Shown one piece after another: positions 53,568-62,069 of a stretch of 64,000 bases of DNA (positions are counted from its first letter, which is position 1; each line of letters begins with the position of its first letter). The notes under the pieces were generated by a model. That model saw only the letters and a program-made list of their open reading frames with translations, ran no database searches and was not told the DNA's origin. Source of the DNA: Bradyrhizobiaceae bacterium. GTDB taxonomy: Bacteria > Bacteroidota > Ignavibacteria > Kapaibacteriales > Kapaibacteriaceae. Made by a program: the position numbers and the translations under genes. Where the stretch lies: contig JAGFIZ010000102.1 in the NCBI GenBank assembly GCA_024103135.1, positions 21,365-85,364 on the forward strand, read 5' to 3'.

Positions 53568-54763
53568 ACAGCAACTGGAAAACACTCTCACTGGGAGAAG
53601 TGTGTGACTTGATTGGCGGTGGTACGCCATCGAAGTCGAACAAGAGCTACTATGGTGGCCATATCCCTTGGGCGACCGTACGGGATATGAGCAGTGATGT
53701 GATAACGACCACAGAGCATAGCATTACGTCAAAGGCAGTCGAGGAGAGCTCGACTAACCTTCTGCCGGCAGGTAGTGTTGTTATTGCCACGAGAGTGGGG
53801 TTAGGCAAGGTGTGTATGCTGGAGCATGACACCGCAATCAATCAGGATCTCAAAGGGGTAATCCCCAAAAAAAATGCGCCTTTGGATGTACGCTATTTGT
53901 TTTGGTGGCTAAAGAGTGTCGCAGACAAGATAGTTGGTGCCGGCAGAGGCGCGACGGTTCAAGGTGTCAAGCTGGACTTCGTCAAGACGTTACAGATCCC
54001 ACTCCCACCCCTCCCCGAACAACGCCGCATCGTCGCCCTCCTGGACGAAGCCTTCGCCGCGATCGACCAGGCCATCGAGAACACCAAGAAGAACATCGAG
54101 AACGCCAAGGAACTGTTCGACAGCTACCTGAACGAGGTCTTCACGAAGAAGGGTGAGGGGTGGGTGGAGAGGCGGTTGGGAGACATCGCCAACACTCAGT
54201 ATGGATTTACAACTAAGACGGCATCATCGCAGACCGGACCGAAGATTCTGCGCATTACTGATATTCAAGCCGGTGAGGTTCAGTGGAAGTCGGTTCCGCA
54301 TTGCATCATTCCAGCTGACAAGTTGGATCGGTACTCACTCAAAAGCGGAGACATTGTCTTTGCACGAACAGGGGCGACGACTGGAAAGAGTTACCTGATA
54401 AAGAATCCTCCTCCATCAGTGTTTGCGTCATACCTTATTCGTCTGCAAATGAAACCAGCGACCGTATTGCCTGAGTTCGTGGAACTGTATCTACAATCAG
54501 CGTCATACTGGACTCAAATCCAGAGTGGAACGACAGGAAGTGCTCAGGGTGGGTTCAATGCAAGTAAACTATCGGAGTTGATTGTTACCTATCCCATCGA
54601 CCGCGAGGACCAGTTGAGGTGGGTTGATAATCTGTCCGCAGTTAGAGAGCACTGTAGTACGTTGCAAGGTATTCAACTGGATAAGCATGCACTGCTCGTT
54701 GAGCTGAAGAGATCAATTCTACAGTCTGGGATGCAGCATGATAGGCAGTTTGTTGACTATTAG
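53564..54763 (+). CDS. hsdS: Type I restriction-modification specificity subunit S (second system)
   Basis: A protein of 399 aa starting inside the hsdM stop (ATGA). TRD1 begins NWKTLSLGEVCDLIGGGTPS and runs to about residue 145. The central spacer PLPPLPEQRRIVALLDEAFA, then AIDQAIENTKKNIENAKELF, is a coiled coil. TRD2 starts VERRLGDIANTQYGFTTKTA. The C-terminal spacer (REDQLRWVDNLSAVREHCST) is shorter. It provides DNA target recognition for the EcoEI-like complex. No frameshift or TRD swap is visible. It is followed 22 nt later by the hsdR gene. Confidence 0.95.
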   Translation: MNSNWKTLSLGEVCDLIGGGTPSKSNKSYYGGHIPWATVRDMSSDVITTTEHSITSKAVEESSTNLLPAGSVVIATRVGLGKVCMLEHDTAINQDLKGVIPKKNAPLDVRYLFWWLKSVADKIVGAGRGATVQGVKLDFVKTLQIPLPPLPEQRRIVALLDEAFAAIDQAIENTKKNIENAKELFDSYLNEVFTKKGEGWVERRLGDIANTQYGFTTKTASSQTGPKILRITDIQAGEVQWKSVPHCIIPADKLDRYSLKSGDIVFARTGATTGKSYLIKNPPPSVFASYLIRLQMKPATVLPEFVELYLQSASYWTQIQSGTTGSAQGGFNASKLSELIVTYPIDREDQLRWVDNLSAVREHCSTLQGIQLDKHALLVELKRSILQSGMQHDRQFVDY

Positions 54764-54785
54764 AACTTGAGAGCAGCTCGACCTT

Positions 54786-57131
54786 ATGACCGAAGATGAA
54801 ACCAGAGCCGAACTGATAGATCCCGCACTTAGTGCAGCAGGATGGGATCGGACTGAAGTGATCAGGGTACGTAGGAACCATCCGATAACGCTTGGTCGCA
54901 TTGAGGGAGTACGGCGGGGCACACCCAAACGGGCAGACTATGTCCTACAGTATCGGGGGAAGAGTCTCGCTGTCATCGAGGCGAAGCCAGATGATGCTGG
55001 TGTCACCGATGGTGTAGGTCAGGCCAAGGACTATGCAGACAAGCTGAAGATCCGCTTCGCCTACTCGACCAATGGTAAGGGTATCTATGCTATCGACATG
55101 GAGACCGGTCAAGAGCGGCACGTTAATGCCTATCCGAGTCCTGATGAACTGTGGGATGCAACGTTTGCCGTGCAGAACAACTGGCGCGACCTCTTCTCCG
55201 CAGTGCCATACGAAGACAAGGGTGGTAGTCATCCACTGCGATTCTATCAGGAGATCGCGGTAGACCGCGTGCTGGAAGCCATCGCTGCCAACAAGCGGCG
55301 GATGCTGCTGACGCTCGCCACCGGCACCGGTAAGACATTCATCGCCTTCCAGATCGCATGGAAGTTGTTCCATAGCAGGTGGAACCTGAGCGGGGAGCCA
55401 ACGCGCCGTCCACGTATCCTGTTCCTTGCGGACCGCAACAATTTGGCGAACCAGGCCTTCAACGACTTCTCGGCGTTTGATGAAAAGGCTATGGTCCGCA
55501 TCAAGCCGTCCGAGATCAAGAAGAAGGGTCATGTACCAACGAACGGTCACATCTTCTTCACCATCTTCCAGACGTTCATGAGCGGTGTGGACGGTGAAGG
55601 CAGGCCTGCACCTTACTTCGGTGAGCATCCGCCCGACTTCTTCGACTTCATCATCATTGATGAGTGCCATCGCGGTGGTGCGAACGACGAAAGCACGTGG
55701 CGCGGCATCCTGGAGTACTTCTCGCCAGCCGTGCAGCTTGGATTGACGGCTACTCCAAAGCGTGATGAGAACGTAGACACCTACGAGTACTTTGGTGAGC
55801 CCCTTTACACATACTCCTTGAAAGAGGGCATCAACGACGGCTTCTTGACGCCGTTCAAGGTCCGCGAGATCACGTCCAACTTTGTAGAGTACACGTACAG
55901 TCCGGACGATGAGGTACTGGAAGGGGAGATCGATCCTGATGAGACCTATTCGGGTGACGACATCAACCGCACGATCGAGATCGAAGCGTTGGAGAGGGCC
56001 CGAGTTGAAGAGTTCATGAATGCGATCGATCAACGCGAGAAGACCATCGTGTTCTGTGCGAACCAGCGTCACGCTGCGCTGATCCGCGACCTGATCAATC
56101 AGGTGAAGGTCTCAACCGATCCGAACTACTGTCACCGCGTATCAGCGAACGACGGCGAAATCGGTGAGCAGCACCTTCGTGATTTCCGAAACAACGACAA
56201 GACGATCCCCACCATCCTGACCACCTCGCACAAGCTGTCGACCGGTGTGGATGCCCGGAATGTCCGGAACATCGTGCTCCTTCGTCCCATTCGGTCGATG
56301 ATCGAATTCAAGCAGATCGTGGGTCGCGGTACTCGTCTGTATGACGGCAAGTACTACTTCACCATCTACGACTTCGTGGGCGCGCACGCGCACTTCCAAG
56401 ATCCCGAGTGGGATGGACCGCCCGCAGATCCCCCTACGCGACCGGAGCCGCCAGGTCCTGGTCCACAGCCGACACCGCCCCCTCCCGAACCACCACCAGG
56501 AGGCGATCCACCCCCACGGCCGCCGATCATCCGCATCAAGCTGTCTGATGAGCGCGAACGCCAGATCGTCCACACCACGGTGACAACGTATTGGCACCAG
56601 GACGGCACACCGCTCATGGCACAAGAGTTCGTCACAATGTTGTTTGGTGAGCTCCCCAACTTCTTCAGGTCGGAGGACGAGCTGCGGGAGATCTGGAGCG
56701 ATCCAGCGACGCGGAAAAACCTTCTTACCGGCTTATCCGAGAAAGGCTTTGGGTCGGAACAACTGGCCGAGATGCGCAAGATCATTGATGCGGACGCGAG
56801 CGACATCTATGATGTGCTTGCCAACGTGGCCTTCGCTGCCCAACCGGACACCCGTGCGAACCGTGCTCAGTATGCCACCGTCCACATACACTCCACATAC
56901 GATGCAAAGAAGCAGGCCTTCCTGGGCTTCGTGCTTGACCATTACGTCAACATTGGCGTAGAAGAATTGGACATCGAGAAGCTGACGCCACTCCTGAAAC
57001 TCCGGTACAACGACTCACTCGCGGATGCCCTCAAGGACCTCGGAGATCCGAAAGATGTCAACGAAGCCTTTGTGGGGTTCCAGAGGTGGTTATACGTACG
57101 AGATAGTAAACATGGTGACCGTCGTCAGTAG
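54786..57131 (+). CDS. hsdR: Type I restriction endonuclease subunit R, EcoEI-like (second system)
   Basis: A protein of 781 aa, smaller than the first HsdR. The N-terminal nuclease core has D51 and E65-x-K67 (SLAVIEAKPDD). The helicase has Walker A ATGTGKTF at about 177-184, DECH at 292-295 (IIIDECHRGG), TATPKR, SHKLSTGVDARNVRNIVLLR and QIVGRGTRLYDGK (motif VI). A striking proline-rich linker follows (PPADPPTRPEPPGPGPQPTP and continuing to about residue 578), separating the motor from the EcoEI-type C-terminal domain. It translocates and cuts unmethylated DNA. The linker is unusual in length and composition. It is the last gene of the hsdM-hsdS-hsdR operon. Confidence 0.96.
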   Translation: MTEDETRAELIDPALSAAGWDRTEVIRVRRNHPITLGRIEGVRRGTPKRADYVLQYRGKSLAVIEAKPDDAGVTDGVGQAKDYADKLKIRFAYSTNGKGIYAIDMETGQERHVNAYPSPDELWDATFAVQNNWRDLFSAVPYEDKGGSHPLRFYQEIAVDRVLEAIAANKRRMLLTLATGTGKTFIAFQIAWKLFHSRWNLSGEPTRRPRILFLADRNNLANQAFNDFSAFDEKAMVRIKPSEIKKKGHVPTNGHIFFTIFQTFMSGVDGEGRPAPYFGEHPPDFFDFIIIDECHRGGANDESTWRGILEYFSPAVQLGLTATPKRDENVDTYEYFGEPLYTYSLKEGINDGFLTPFKVREITSNFVEYTYSPDDEVLEGEIDPDETYSGDDINRTIEIEALERARVEEFMNAIDQREKTIVFCANQRHAALIRDLINQVKVSTDPNYCHRVSANDGEIGEQHLRDFRNNDKTIPTILTTSHKLSTGVDARNVRNIVLLRPIRSMIEFKQIVGRGTRLYDGKYYFTIYDFVGAHAHFQDPEWDGPPADPPTRPEPPGPGPQPTPPPPEPPPGGDPPPRPPIIRIKLSDERERQIVHTTVTTYWHQDGTPLMAQEFVTMLFGELPNFFRSEDELREIWSDPATRKNLLTGLSEKGFGSEQLAEMRKIIDADASDIYDVLANVAFAAQPDTRANRAQYATVHIHSTYDAKKQAFLGFVLDHYVNIGVEELDIEKLTPLLKLRYNDSLADALKDLGDPKDVNEAFVGFQRWLYVRDSKHGDRRQ

Positions 57132-57146
57132 AACCACGCGTTTTGC

Positions 57147-57362
57147 TTGCCACTCACAATAGCGGTGCTCCGACAGCGTTTTCAGCAGCCATTGGAAGCA
57201 AACCAAGCTGACTCGATCAACTTGGGTCTACATGGCACGGCGTGGCAACTCTCATCGATTACCACTATCGATGGGGGAGGCGGACGGCGGACGCTTCCCG
57301 CTCGAAACCGATCTCCCGAGGTAACAGAATACCTCAAAGAGTGGGTATCTCACCCATTTTAG
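57147..57362 (+). CDS. Possible small protein after hsdR
   Basis: An open frame of 71 codons from a TTG start, between hsdR and the small gene at 57372. Its product (VLRQRFQQPLEANQADSINL, ending LKEWVSHPF) has a protein-like composition, but no start signal is visible. The stretch could equally be leader sequence for the next gene. Weakly supported. Confidence 0.3.
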   Translation: MPLTIAVLRQRFQQPLEANQADSINLGLHGTAWQLSSITTIDGGGGRRTLPARNRSPEVTEYLKEWVSHPF

Positions 57363-57371
57363 GGAGGTCTT

Positions 57372-57608
57372 ATGACCACAATTTTTTCGTCGGCACTTAG
57401 TGCCGGAGAACTCATCTACTTGGCTACGGCCAAGTACGTCGAGGAGGCAAATCTCCAGATGCGTCGCTATCTCGGTGACGTAGACCCAGGCCACTCAAGA
57501 GTGATTGGGTCCGATGAGGATCGCATTGTCTCACTACAAACCAGTGATGGTGACGTAGTAGCGATGTACGAAGTCAGCGACGAAGGACTCGTCGATCTGA
57601 TTCCTTAA
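57372..57608 (+). CDS. Small protein of unknown function
   Basis: A protein of 78 aa with a strong ribosome binding site (GGGAGG, 7 nt before ATG 57372). It is acidic with a helical start (GELIYLATAKYVEEANLQMR) and a beta-rich second half (VSLQTSDGDVVAMYEVSDEG). No membrane segment or known motif. It follows the type I R-M operon and ends before a strong terminator hairpin, so it may be the last gene of that unit, or a monocistronic gene. Possible roles include an anti-restriction or regulatory protein, but nothing in the sequence shows this. Confidence 0.6.
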   Translation: MTTIFSSALSAGELIYLATAKYVEEANLQMRRYLGDVDPGHSRVIGSDEDRIVSLQTSDGDVVAMYEVSDEGLVDLIP

Positions 57609-57634
57609 GCCCACTCATGTGAGCTTAGATAAAT

Positions 57635-57666
57635 TGGCCCTCTCATCAACAATGGTGAGAGGGCCA
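57635..57666. terminator. Hairpin terminator between convergent genes
   Basis: TGGCCCTCTCA (57635-57645) and TGAGAGGGCCA (57656-57666) form a perfect 11-bp stem with a 10-nt loop. It lies between the plus-strand gene ending at 57608 and the minus-strand operon ending at 57706, so it probably serves both. Confidence 0.8.
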
Positions 57667-57705
57667 TCTATTATCGGCTTCGATCCAGTGTGACCTTTGT
57701 GCCGG

Positions 57706-57954
57706 TCAGTTGCGTGAACGCATTAGGAGTGCCAACAGACCAACGGCACCAGCGACGGCCTTTTCTGTCTGCAAGCTTGAGCCGATCGCCTTGCATAGCT
57801 CGCGAGCTTCATCGTTGAATCCCGTGCGTGTGTGTGCTAAGGTCTCGCTTAGGCTGGGGACAGCTTCCCCTGCCTTGATTCGCTGTGTGATGAAGTCATG
57901 AGCCATTGCGATCGCAACGGTCTGGTCCGGTGTCAATTCGGGTTGTTTTGTCAT
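57706..57954 (-). CDS. Small protein, last gene of the plasmid-like operon
   Basis: A protein of 82 aa, all-helical in appearance (TPDQTVAIAMAHDFITQRIK, then EARELCKAIGSSLQTEKAVA), ending in a short hydrophobic helix (GAVGLLALLMRSRN). Its start overlaps the end of the HTH-RecA-like gene by 4 nt, so it is coupled to it. No family is recognised. In this position it is probably an accessory of the ATPase gene. Confidence 0.6.
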   Translation of the reverse strand: MTKQPELTPDQTVAIAMAHDFITQRIKAGEAVPSLSETLAHTRTGFNDEARELCKAIGSSLQTEKAVAGAVGLLALLMRSRN

Positions 57955-59249
57955 TGGGAGATTCCTGGAATGAATGTGTCAAATTGTGGTGCTGGCTGCG
58001 GCTGTTGACTGACCATGCCCGTTTGTGCGTAGAATGGCGATGGTGCAGGTTCAGAAGAAACAGCCCACGGTGATGGCATCTCCACCGGAGCCTGTTGCTG
58101 GTGCGATCCGCGGTTGAGGAAGGCTGACGTGACCATGCCGATCAGTGGCGCGAAACGGTCTGCAAGCGTCGCTAATTTGTCCACGTCGAGTGAATCGCCA
58201 AATCCCTTTGGATTGGCCTCCTCCGATGTGTCTTCGAGTGCCTCGAAGCGAGCGATACGTATTGCAGCCTCGCGAAGTTGTTCGTCCTTCGTCGCAATCT
58301 GACTTCGTAGATCGCGAATCTCCTGCCGAGACTCAGCCAGCTCGGATTCGAGTCTTCCAACCAGCCATTTGGCAGTGTCGTCCATATCGCCGTCCTGTGA
58401 TTGTGTCTTAATCTTTGTGGTTCGTGCCTTGGTGGCAGTACGGGTGGACTGCACAGGACCGTTGCCCTTACTAAGCACCACCTGATCGACCTGAGGGCCG
58501 AAGCGGTTCTTGAGGTTTCGGATCACGCGTTGCCCTTGGTCGTTACGTTCGCACCATAAGCGTACGTCGACCAAGTGACGCCAACGCGCGCCCCCTACCG
58601 TCCGCTTCTCCGTGGCATCAGCCTGAGCGACCAGGATGAATGCCACGTCCGGATAGGCCTCCAGCAGCCTGCTTGCTTCGTCCGGGGTGAGCCCGACTTC
58701 AGTGATGCTGTCGACGATCACAAACCTGTGTTCCCCTTCGTCCAACAGCGACTCCAAATCAGCGATGCACATCACCTCACATACATCAATGGAGTCGGGA
58801 TCAATTCCGGCGTGTTTCGCTCGGAGTCCGATCGTTCCAGAACGTAGACGTTCTTCGCTGGTGGCGACCAACACAGCACCGTGGTCAGCAAGGTCACCAG
58901 CGAGTATCAATGCAGCAGTCGACTTGCCCGCTCCGCTCGCACCACCAAGCAGGATCGTGAACTGTTCGTCACGGGGCAGAGATCCCAGCAGCGGGGCCAG
59001 GATACCGTTCAGCGGAAGGGGGTCAGGCACGATCGTCATAACGCGCTCAAGGGGCATGGGCTGAGTCTCCGATGACATCACCGAGTCCTCTTGGTCAGCG
59101 AACAGGGACTGGTACAGGCGCACGACGCGGTCTGGCGGGTCGTCCTCACCCTCCCACCGTTTGACCGTTCTAACGTCGACCTTAGCAGCGCTCGCGACTT
59201 GCTGTTGCGTCACCCCCACTTGGTGACGTAGATCTTGAAGAAGTGACAT
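57951..59249 (-). CDS. HTH-RecA/RadA-like ATPase fusion protein
   Basis: A protein of 432 aa. Residues 1-50 are an XRE/lambda-repressor-type helix-turn-helix (LRHQVGVTQQQVASAAKVDV, RTVKRWEGEDDPPDRVVRLY). Residues about 85-265 are a RecA/RadA-like P-loop ATPase (Walker A GGASGAGKSTAA; Walker B HRFVIVDSIT). A coiled coil (ESELAESRQEIRDLRSQIAT) and a Pro/Gln-rich tail follow. A DNA-binding HTH joined to a RecA-like motor is unusual. It lies directly after the RepA-like ATPase gene (no intergenic base), so both may act in replication or partition of a former plasmid or ICE. A regulatory DNA-binding ATPase is the alternative. Confidence 0.72.
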   Translation of the reverse strand: MSLLQDLRHQVGVTQQQVASAAKVDVRTVKRWEGEDDPPDRVVRLYQSLFADQEDSVMSSETQPMPLERVMTIVPDPLPLNGILAPLLGSLPRDEQFTILLGGASGAGKSTAALILAGDLADHGAVLVATSEERLRSGTIGLRAKHAGIDPDSIDVCEVMCIADLESLLDEGEHRFVIVDSITEVGLTPDEASRLLEAYPDVAFILVAQADATEKRTVGGARWRHLVDVRLWCERNDQGQRVIRNLKNRFGPQVDQVVLSKGNGPVQSTRTATKARTTKIKTQSQDGDMDDTAKWLVGRLESELAESRQEIRDLRSQIATKDEQLREAAIRIARFEALEDTSEEANPKGFGDSLDVDKLATLADRFAPLIGMVTSAFLNRGSHQQQAPVEMPSPWAVSSEPAPSPFYAQTGMVSQQPQPAPQFDTFIPGISQ

Positions 59250-60362
59250 TTAGCCCTCCGCCGTTACATCTACTTCTTGCGGCGTGGGGACATCACCACT
59301 ACCACCACCGTCACCCTTAGGGGAGCCAAGTGATGGTAGTTCATCCGCAGGTCGTTCACCGCTTGATTCTTGCAAGCCAACCCTTTCGTACCCACGCCGG
59401 TCAGATAGCTTTCGTACAAGCCCCTCGGCGACGCGCGCTTTCAACCATCGCAGAGCAGTCGACTCATGAAAACCATGACCCACGACTCTTGCGGTAACTT
59501 GGTTGTATCGGAGTACGTTGTCGGTTTGGAACACGCCATCTATGGAGAGATCAACCTCACTCGATGCGGTCGAATCTATTGATGTGCCTGACCCAGACTG
59601 GTCTGCGCAATACCACTGCAGCGTCTCGCTGTCCTGTTGCAGACGGTAGCGCGTCGTAGGTAATGACCTACCGCGAACATTCATGAACATGTCGGAGCCT
59701 TCACGCTCCAAAACCATCAAGACCTCTGCTGCCTTGCTCAGTCCAGTACCGGCAATGCGGTCAAATCGGTCATTGTACATCGACTTCGTGAGATGATGAA
59801 GCGCAACAATCGAGATTCCATGCCTTAGTGCGAGGGACTGCAAACGCGCTGAGAACTCGTACTCGGCTTGGTACGGATCGGCATTAGAGAAGCGCGATGG
59901 CATGGTGAACCGGAGAGTGTCGAGGAAGATCGCCTTCACATCACCAAAGGCTTCAATCTGTTTCTCCAGCTCGAGTACTGAGTCTTCTTCCCACTCTTGC
60001 AGAGCATCACCGAGATAGAGATGAAGGTTACTCGGTGGCAGCTCTTCGTCATCTGTGTACAACCTCTCCAGTCGTGAGAGAACCGTGCTCAGGCCTTCTT
60101 CAAAACCGTAGTAGAGAACGCGACCGCCGTTGGTCGTGAACCTATCGAGAGCCTTTGTGCCTGTAGCAATCGGTATGGCAATTGACAGCAAGCTGAGTAC
60201 ACTCTTGCCACATTTTTCCCTGCCAGCCGCCAGGGTCAGGCCGATTGGCAAAAGATTCTCAATCACCCATGGCTGCTGTGGTATGGCGTGGCGATTTCGC
60301 CAGATATGAAGTGCGCTTGCGCCAGGGAAGTATGCTTTGGTAGAACCAGGAGTCAGTGTCAT
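59250..60362 (-). CDS. RepA-like AAA_25 ATPase
   Basis: A protein of 370 aa of the RecA-fold AAA_25 family that includes the plasmid replicative helicase RepA. Walker A is AGREKCGKSVLS at about 48-59, Walker B VKAIFLDTLRFTMP, and the sensor-like SIVALHHLTKSMYNDRFDRI with GTGLSKAAEVLMVLE follows. The C-terminal 110 residues contain a possible winged-helix part (FHESTALRWLKARVAEGLVR) and a Gly/Pro-rich tail. Proteins of this type often occur in phage, plasmid and ICE replication modules downstream of an HTH_17 protein, as here. Its start overlaps the upstream small gene by 4 nt. DNA unwinding activity is inferred from the family. Confidence 0.78.
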   Translation of the reverse strand: MTLTPGSTKAYFPGASALHIWRNRHAIPQQPWVIENLLPIGLTLAAGREKCGKSVLSLLSIAIPIATGTKALDRFTTNGGRVLYYGFEEGLSTVLSRLERLYTDDEELPPSNLHLYLGDALQEWEEDSVLELEKQIEAFGDVKAIFLDTLRFTMPSRFSNADPYQAEYEFSARLQSLALRHGISIVALHHLTKSMYNDRFDRIAGTGLSKAAEVLMVLEREGSDMFMNVRGRSLPTTRYRLQQDSETLQWYCADQSGSGTSIDSTASSEVDLSIDGVFQTDNVLRYNQVTARVVGHGFHESTALRWLKARVAEGLVRKLSDRRGYERVGLQESSGERPADELPSLGSPKGDGGGSGDVPTPQEVDVTAEG

Positions 60363-60718
60363 CGCACACCTCCATGATACGAGGCTTGATGCTCAAGCTC
60401 TGTTGCCATGTAGTACGGATCGTGTCGTGACCTGTAGCGTTCGATCAGCCGGTAAGCTTGAGCGTTCGTCACCTCACGCGTCTGTAGAGGCGTACCCGCA
60501 GCATCATCAGGGTACTCTAACAGGACAAACTGAAGGCTGAAGTCCATGCCGAGACCAAGTTCACGGAATACCCAGCAGGGAACGTCCTTGAGTGGCTTGT
60601 GATGCCGATAGTATGCGCATGCCTGGTTGAGCAGGGCTTCCGCGAGGAGGTCGGAAGGGATTCGTGATAAGGCCCCATCCGTCATCGGGAATCCAAGATC
60701 GAAGAGGGTTCGCATCAT
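60359..60718 (-). CDS. Small protein between excisionase and RepA-like genes
   Basis: A protein of 119 aa from ATG 60718, which overlaps the upstream gene's stop (ATGA); a longer frame to 60730 is possible. It is largely helical (DLLAEALLNQACAYYRHHKP, NAQAYRLIERYRSRHDPYYM), with a beta-rich centre. No motif is recognised. Its coupling to both neighbours suggests a part in the replication or maintenance module. It may be an accessory of the RepA-like ATPase. Confidence 0.6.
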   Translation of the reverse strand: MMRTLFDLGFPMTDGALSRIPSDLLAEALLNQACAYYRHHKPLKDVPCWVFRELGLGMDFSLQFVLLEYPDDAAGTPLQTREVTNAQAYRLIERYRSRHDPYYMATELEHQASYHGGVR

Positions 60719-61020
60719 GCTACCCTCCAATCTCGATCGTTCGAGGCGAGGACCGCATCGACATCACGACGGAGGAAGTACACCCGTCGACCGATTCGAC
60801 GAGGCTGAATGAATCCCTGTCGCTGCCAGGCGGCCAGTGTCGACGGAGCGATCTGAAGCTCGTCCAGGAGCTCTTGTCGGGTCAGGATCTCGTTGCCGCG
60901 ATCCTCTGCGGTGGGTGGTGACTGCGCGGACGCGGCGTTCCGCATGGCCGACGCAACGGCGTCGGTGATGAGCTCAGCCAGGCGGTGTTCGCTGACTGGG
61001 ACAAGTAGGGAGGTGTTCAT
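60715..61020 (-). CDS. Excisionase/HTH_17-type DNA-binding protein
   Basis: A protein of 101 aa from ATG 61020, which has a GAGG ribosome site upstream; the frame to 61062 adds 14 residues without a better start. Residues about 45-95 form an HTH_17 domain (ILTRQELLDELQIAPSTLAA, WQRQGFIQPRRIGRRVYFLR). The N-terminal helix (EHRLAELITDAVASAMRN) matches the same layout as the island protein at 14863. It is the first gene of the minus-strand operon of replication-like genes and probably regulates excision or transcription of the second element. Confidence 0.8.
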   Translation of the reverse strand: MNTSLLVPVSEHRLAELITDAVASAMRNAASAQSPPTAEDRGNEILTRQELLDELQIAPSTLAAWQRQGFIQPRRIGRRVYFLRRDVDAVLASNDRDWRVA

Positions 61021-61100
61021 CTGAACCTCAGGTGATTGTGGATGTTGTTCGATTAGGATCAAATGACCCTACCTGAACAGAAACCCCTGAGGTGTGAATG

Positions 61101-61925
61101 CTAATCAGGCACCTTGTCCTCACTTGTCTGTATCCCCTTGTTAACTATTGGCTTAGGAGAACTCTTCGCGAGTTCTGCCTCGATCCCTCTCAAAAGGTCT
61201 TCGAACAGACTCTTCGCTTCTCGCAGCCCAACAGTGACGGCAAGGTTCGCCCTTGCCTCACGAGCTGTATGGTGTGAGTATCCAGTTAAGACAGCCGCTA
61301 CCTTATCAACGGTGGTGTCAGGAAGCGGCCTCATTGCAATCTTGGCAAGTACATGTATCATCATACACGCAGCTGAACCATCAATTGGCGCGCGGTCTTC
61401 CTTCTTCTGTGCCTCCGCCACCTTTCGCTTCTTTGAAGATTTCGAGCGAATGGCCTCCACAATGTCATAGAAGAACTCGCCCGAGGCGAGGTCAGATGGA
61501 ATCTCAGCTGCCACTGATCTTAGCGTAGCTAATGCAGCATCATAGTGTTGGTAGGCGGGATCATCAAGAAGACCTTCTCTCTGCCTCTCGGATGTAGCCC
61601 TCTCCACTTTTCGACGTAGCTCTGCCTCAAAGACCTCGACCCAGTACTCACAATGCGAACGAAGATCGCCGATAAATGCTGCGGCCTTGTCATCCAACGC
61701 AAGGGCCTTGTTCTCGGCTGATCTGACGAAAAGAAGGATGTGTTCAGGAGAAACGTGTCGCCAAAACGTAGCAACACCACTGCCTCGCGTGTTCACAAGA
61801 TCAGGCTGACATCGCTCCATGTAGGCACGCAGCCAGTCTGGGACCGGATTTGAATCCACATGAACGGATCCTTCGGCAGCTATTCGAAGTGCATCATCGA
61901 CAGACAGCTTATCAGTTGCTGACAT
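61101..61925 (-). CDS. Hypothetical protein of the second accessory region
   Basis: A protein of 274 aa, mostly helical and charged, with a basic patch near residue 165 (RSKSSKKRKVAEAQKKED) and no signal peptide or membrane span. No known domain is recognised. It is divergent from the two-TM protein gene at 62070, and 81 nt upstream of the HTH_17 gene's start. The C-terminal half (VDKVAAVLTGYSHHTAREAR) has a pattern of helices that could form a DNA-binding fold, but this is speculation. Confidence 0.55.
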   Translation of the reverse strand: MSATDKLSVDDALRIAAEGSVHVDSNPVPDWLRAYMERCQPDLVNTRGSGVATFWRHVSPEHILLFVRSAENKALALDDKAAAFIGDLRSHCEYWVEVFEAELRRKVERATSERQREGLLDDPAYQHYDAALATLRSVAAEIPSDLASGEFFYDIVEAIRSKSSKKRKVAEAQKKEDRAPIDGSAACMMIHVLAKIAMRPLPDTTVDKVAAVLTGYSHHTAREARANLAVTVGLREAKSLFEDLLRGIEAELAKSSPKPIVNKGIQTSEDKVPD

Positions 61926-62069
61926 TGAGCTTTTGGTTCCATTGGTGAAGTGAGAATGCCTGGTTCAAGCTGTATCGACCGTCGAGGCACCTTGGGTAGT
62001 TTTACCGTACAGTCCTCTGGTCGAACATACACCAAACGCAAGGTATGTAAGGTGAAATGGAAGTCGGCA

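Noticed and set aside
54945..56072. 375-codon minus-strand open frame opposite the second hsdR
   Set aside because: It runs entirely inside hsdR, which has intact motifs; the frame is a shadow caused by GC-rich codon usage.
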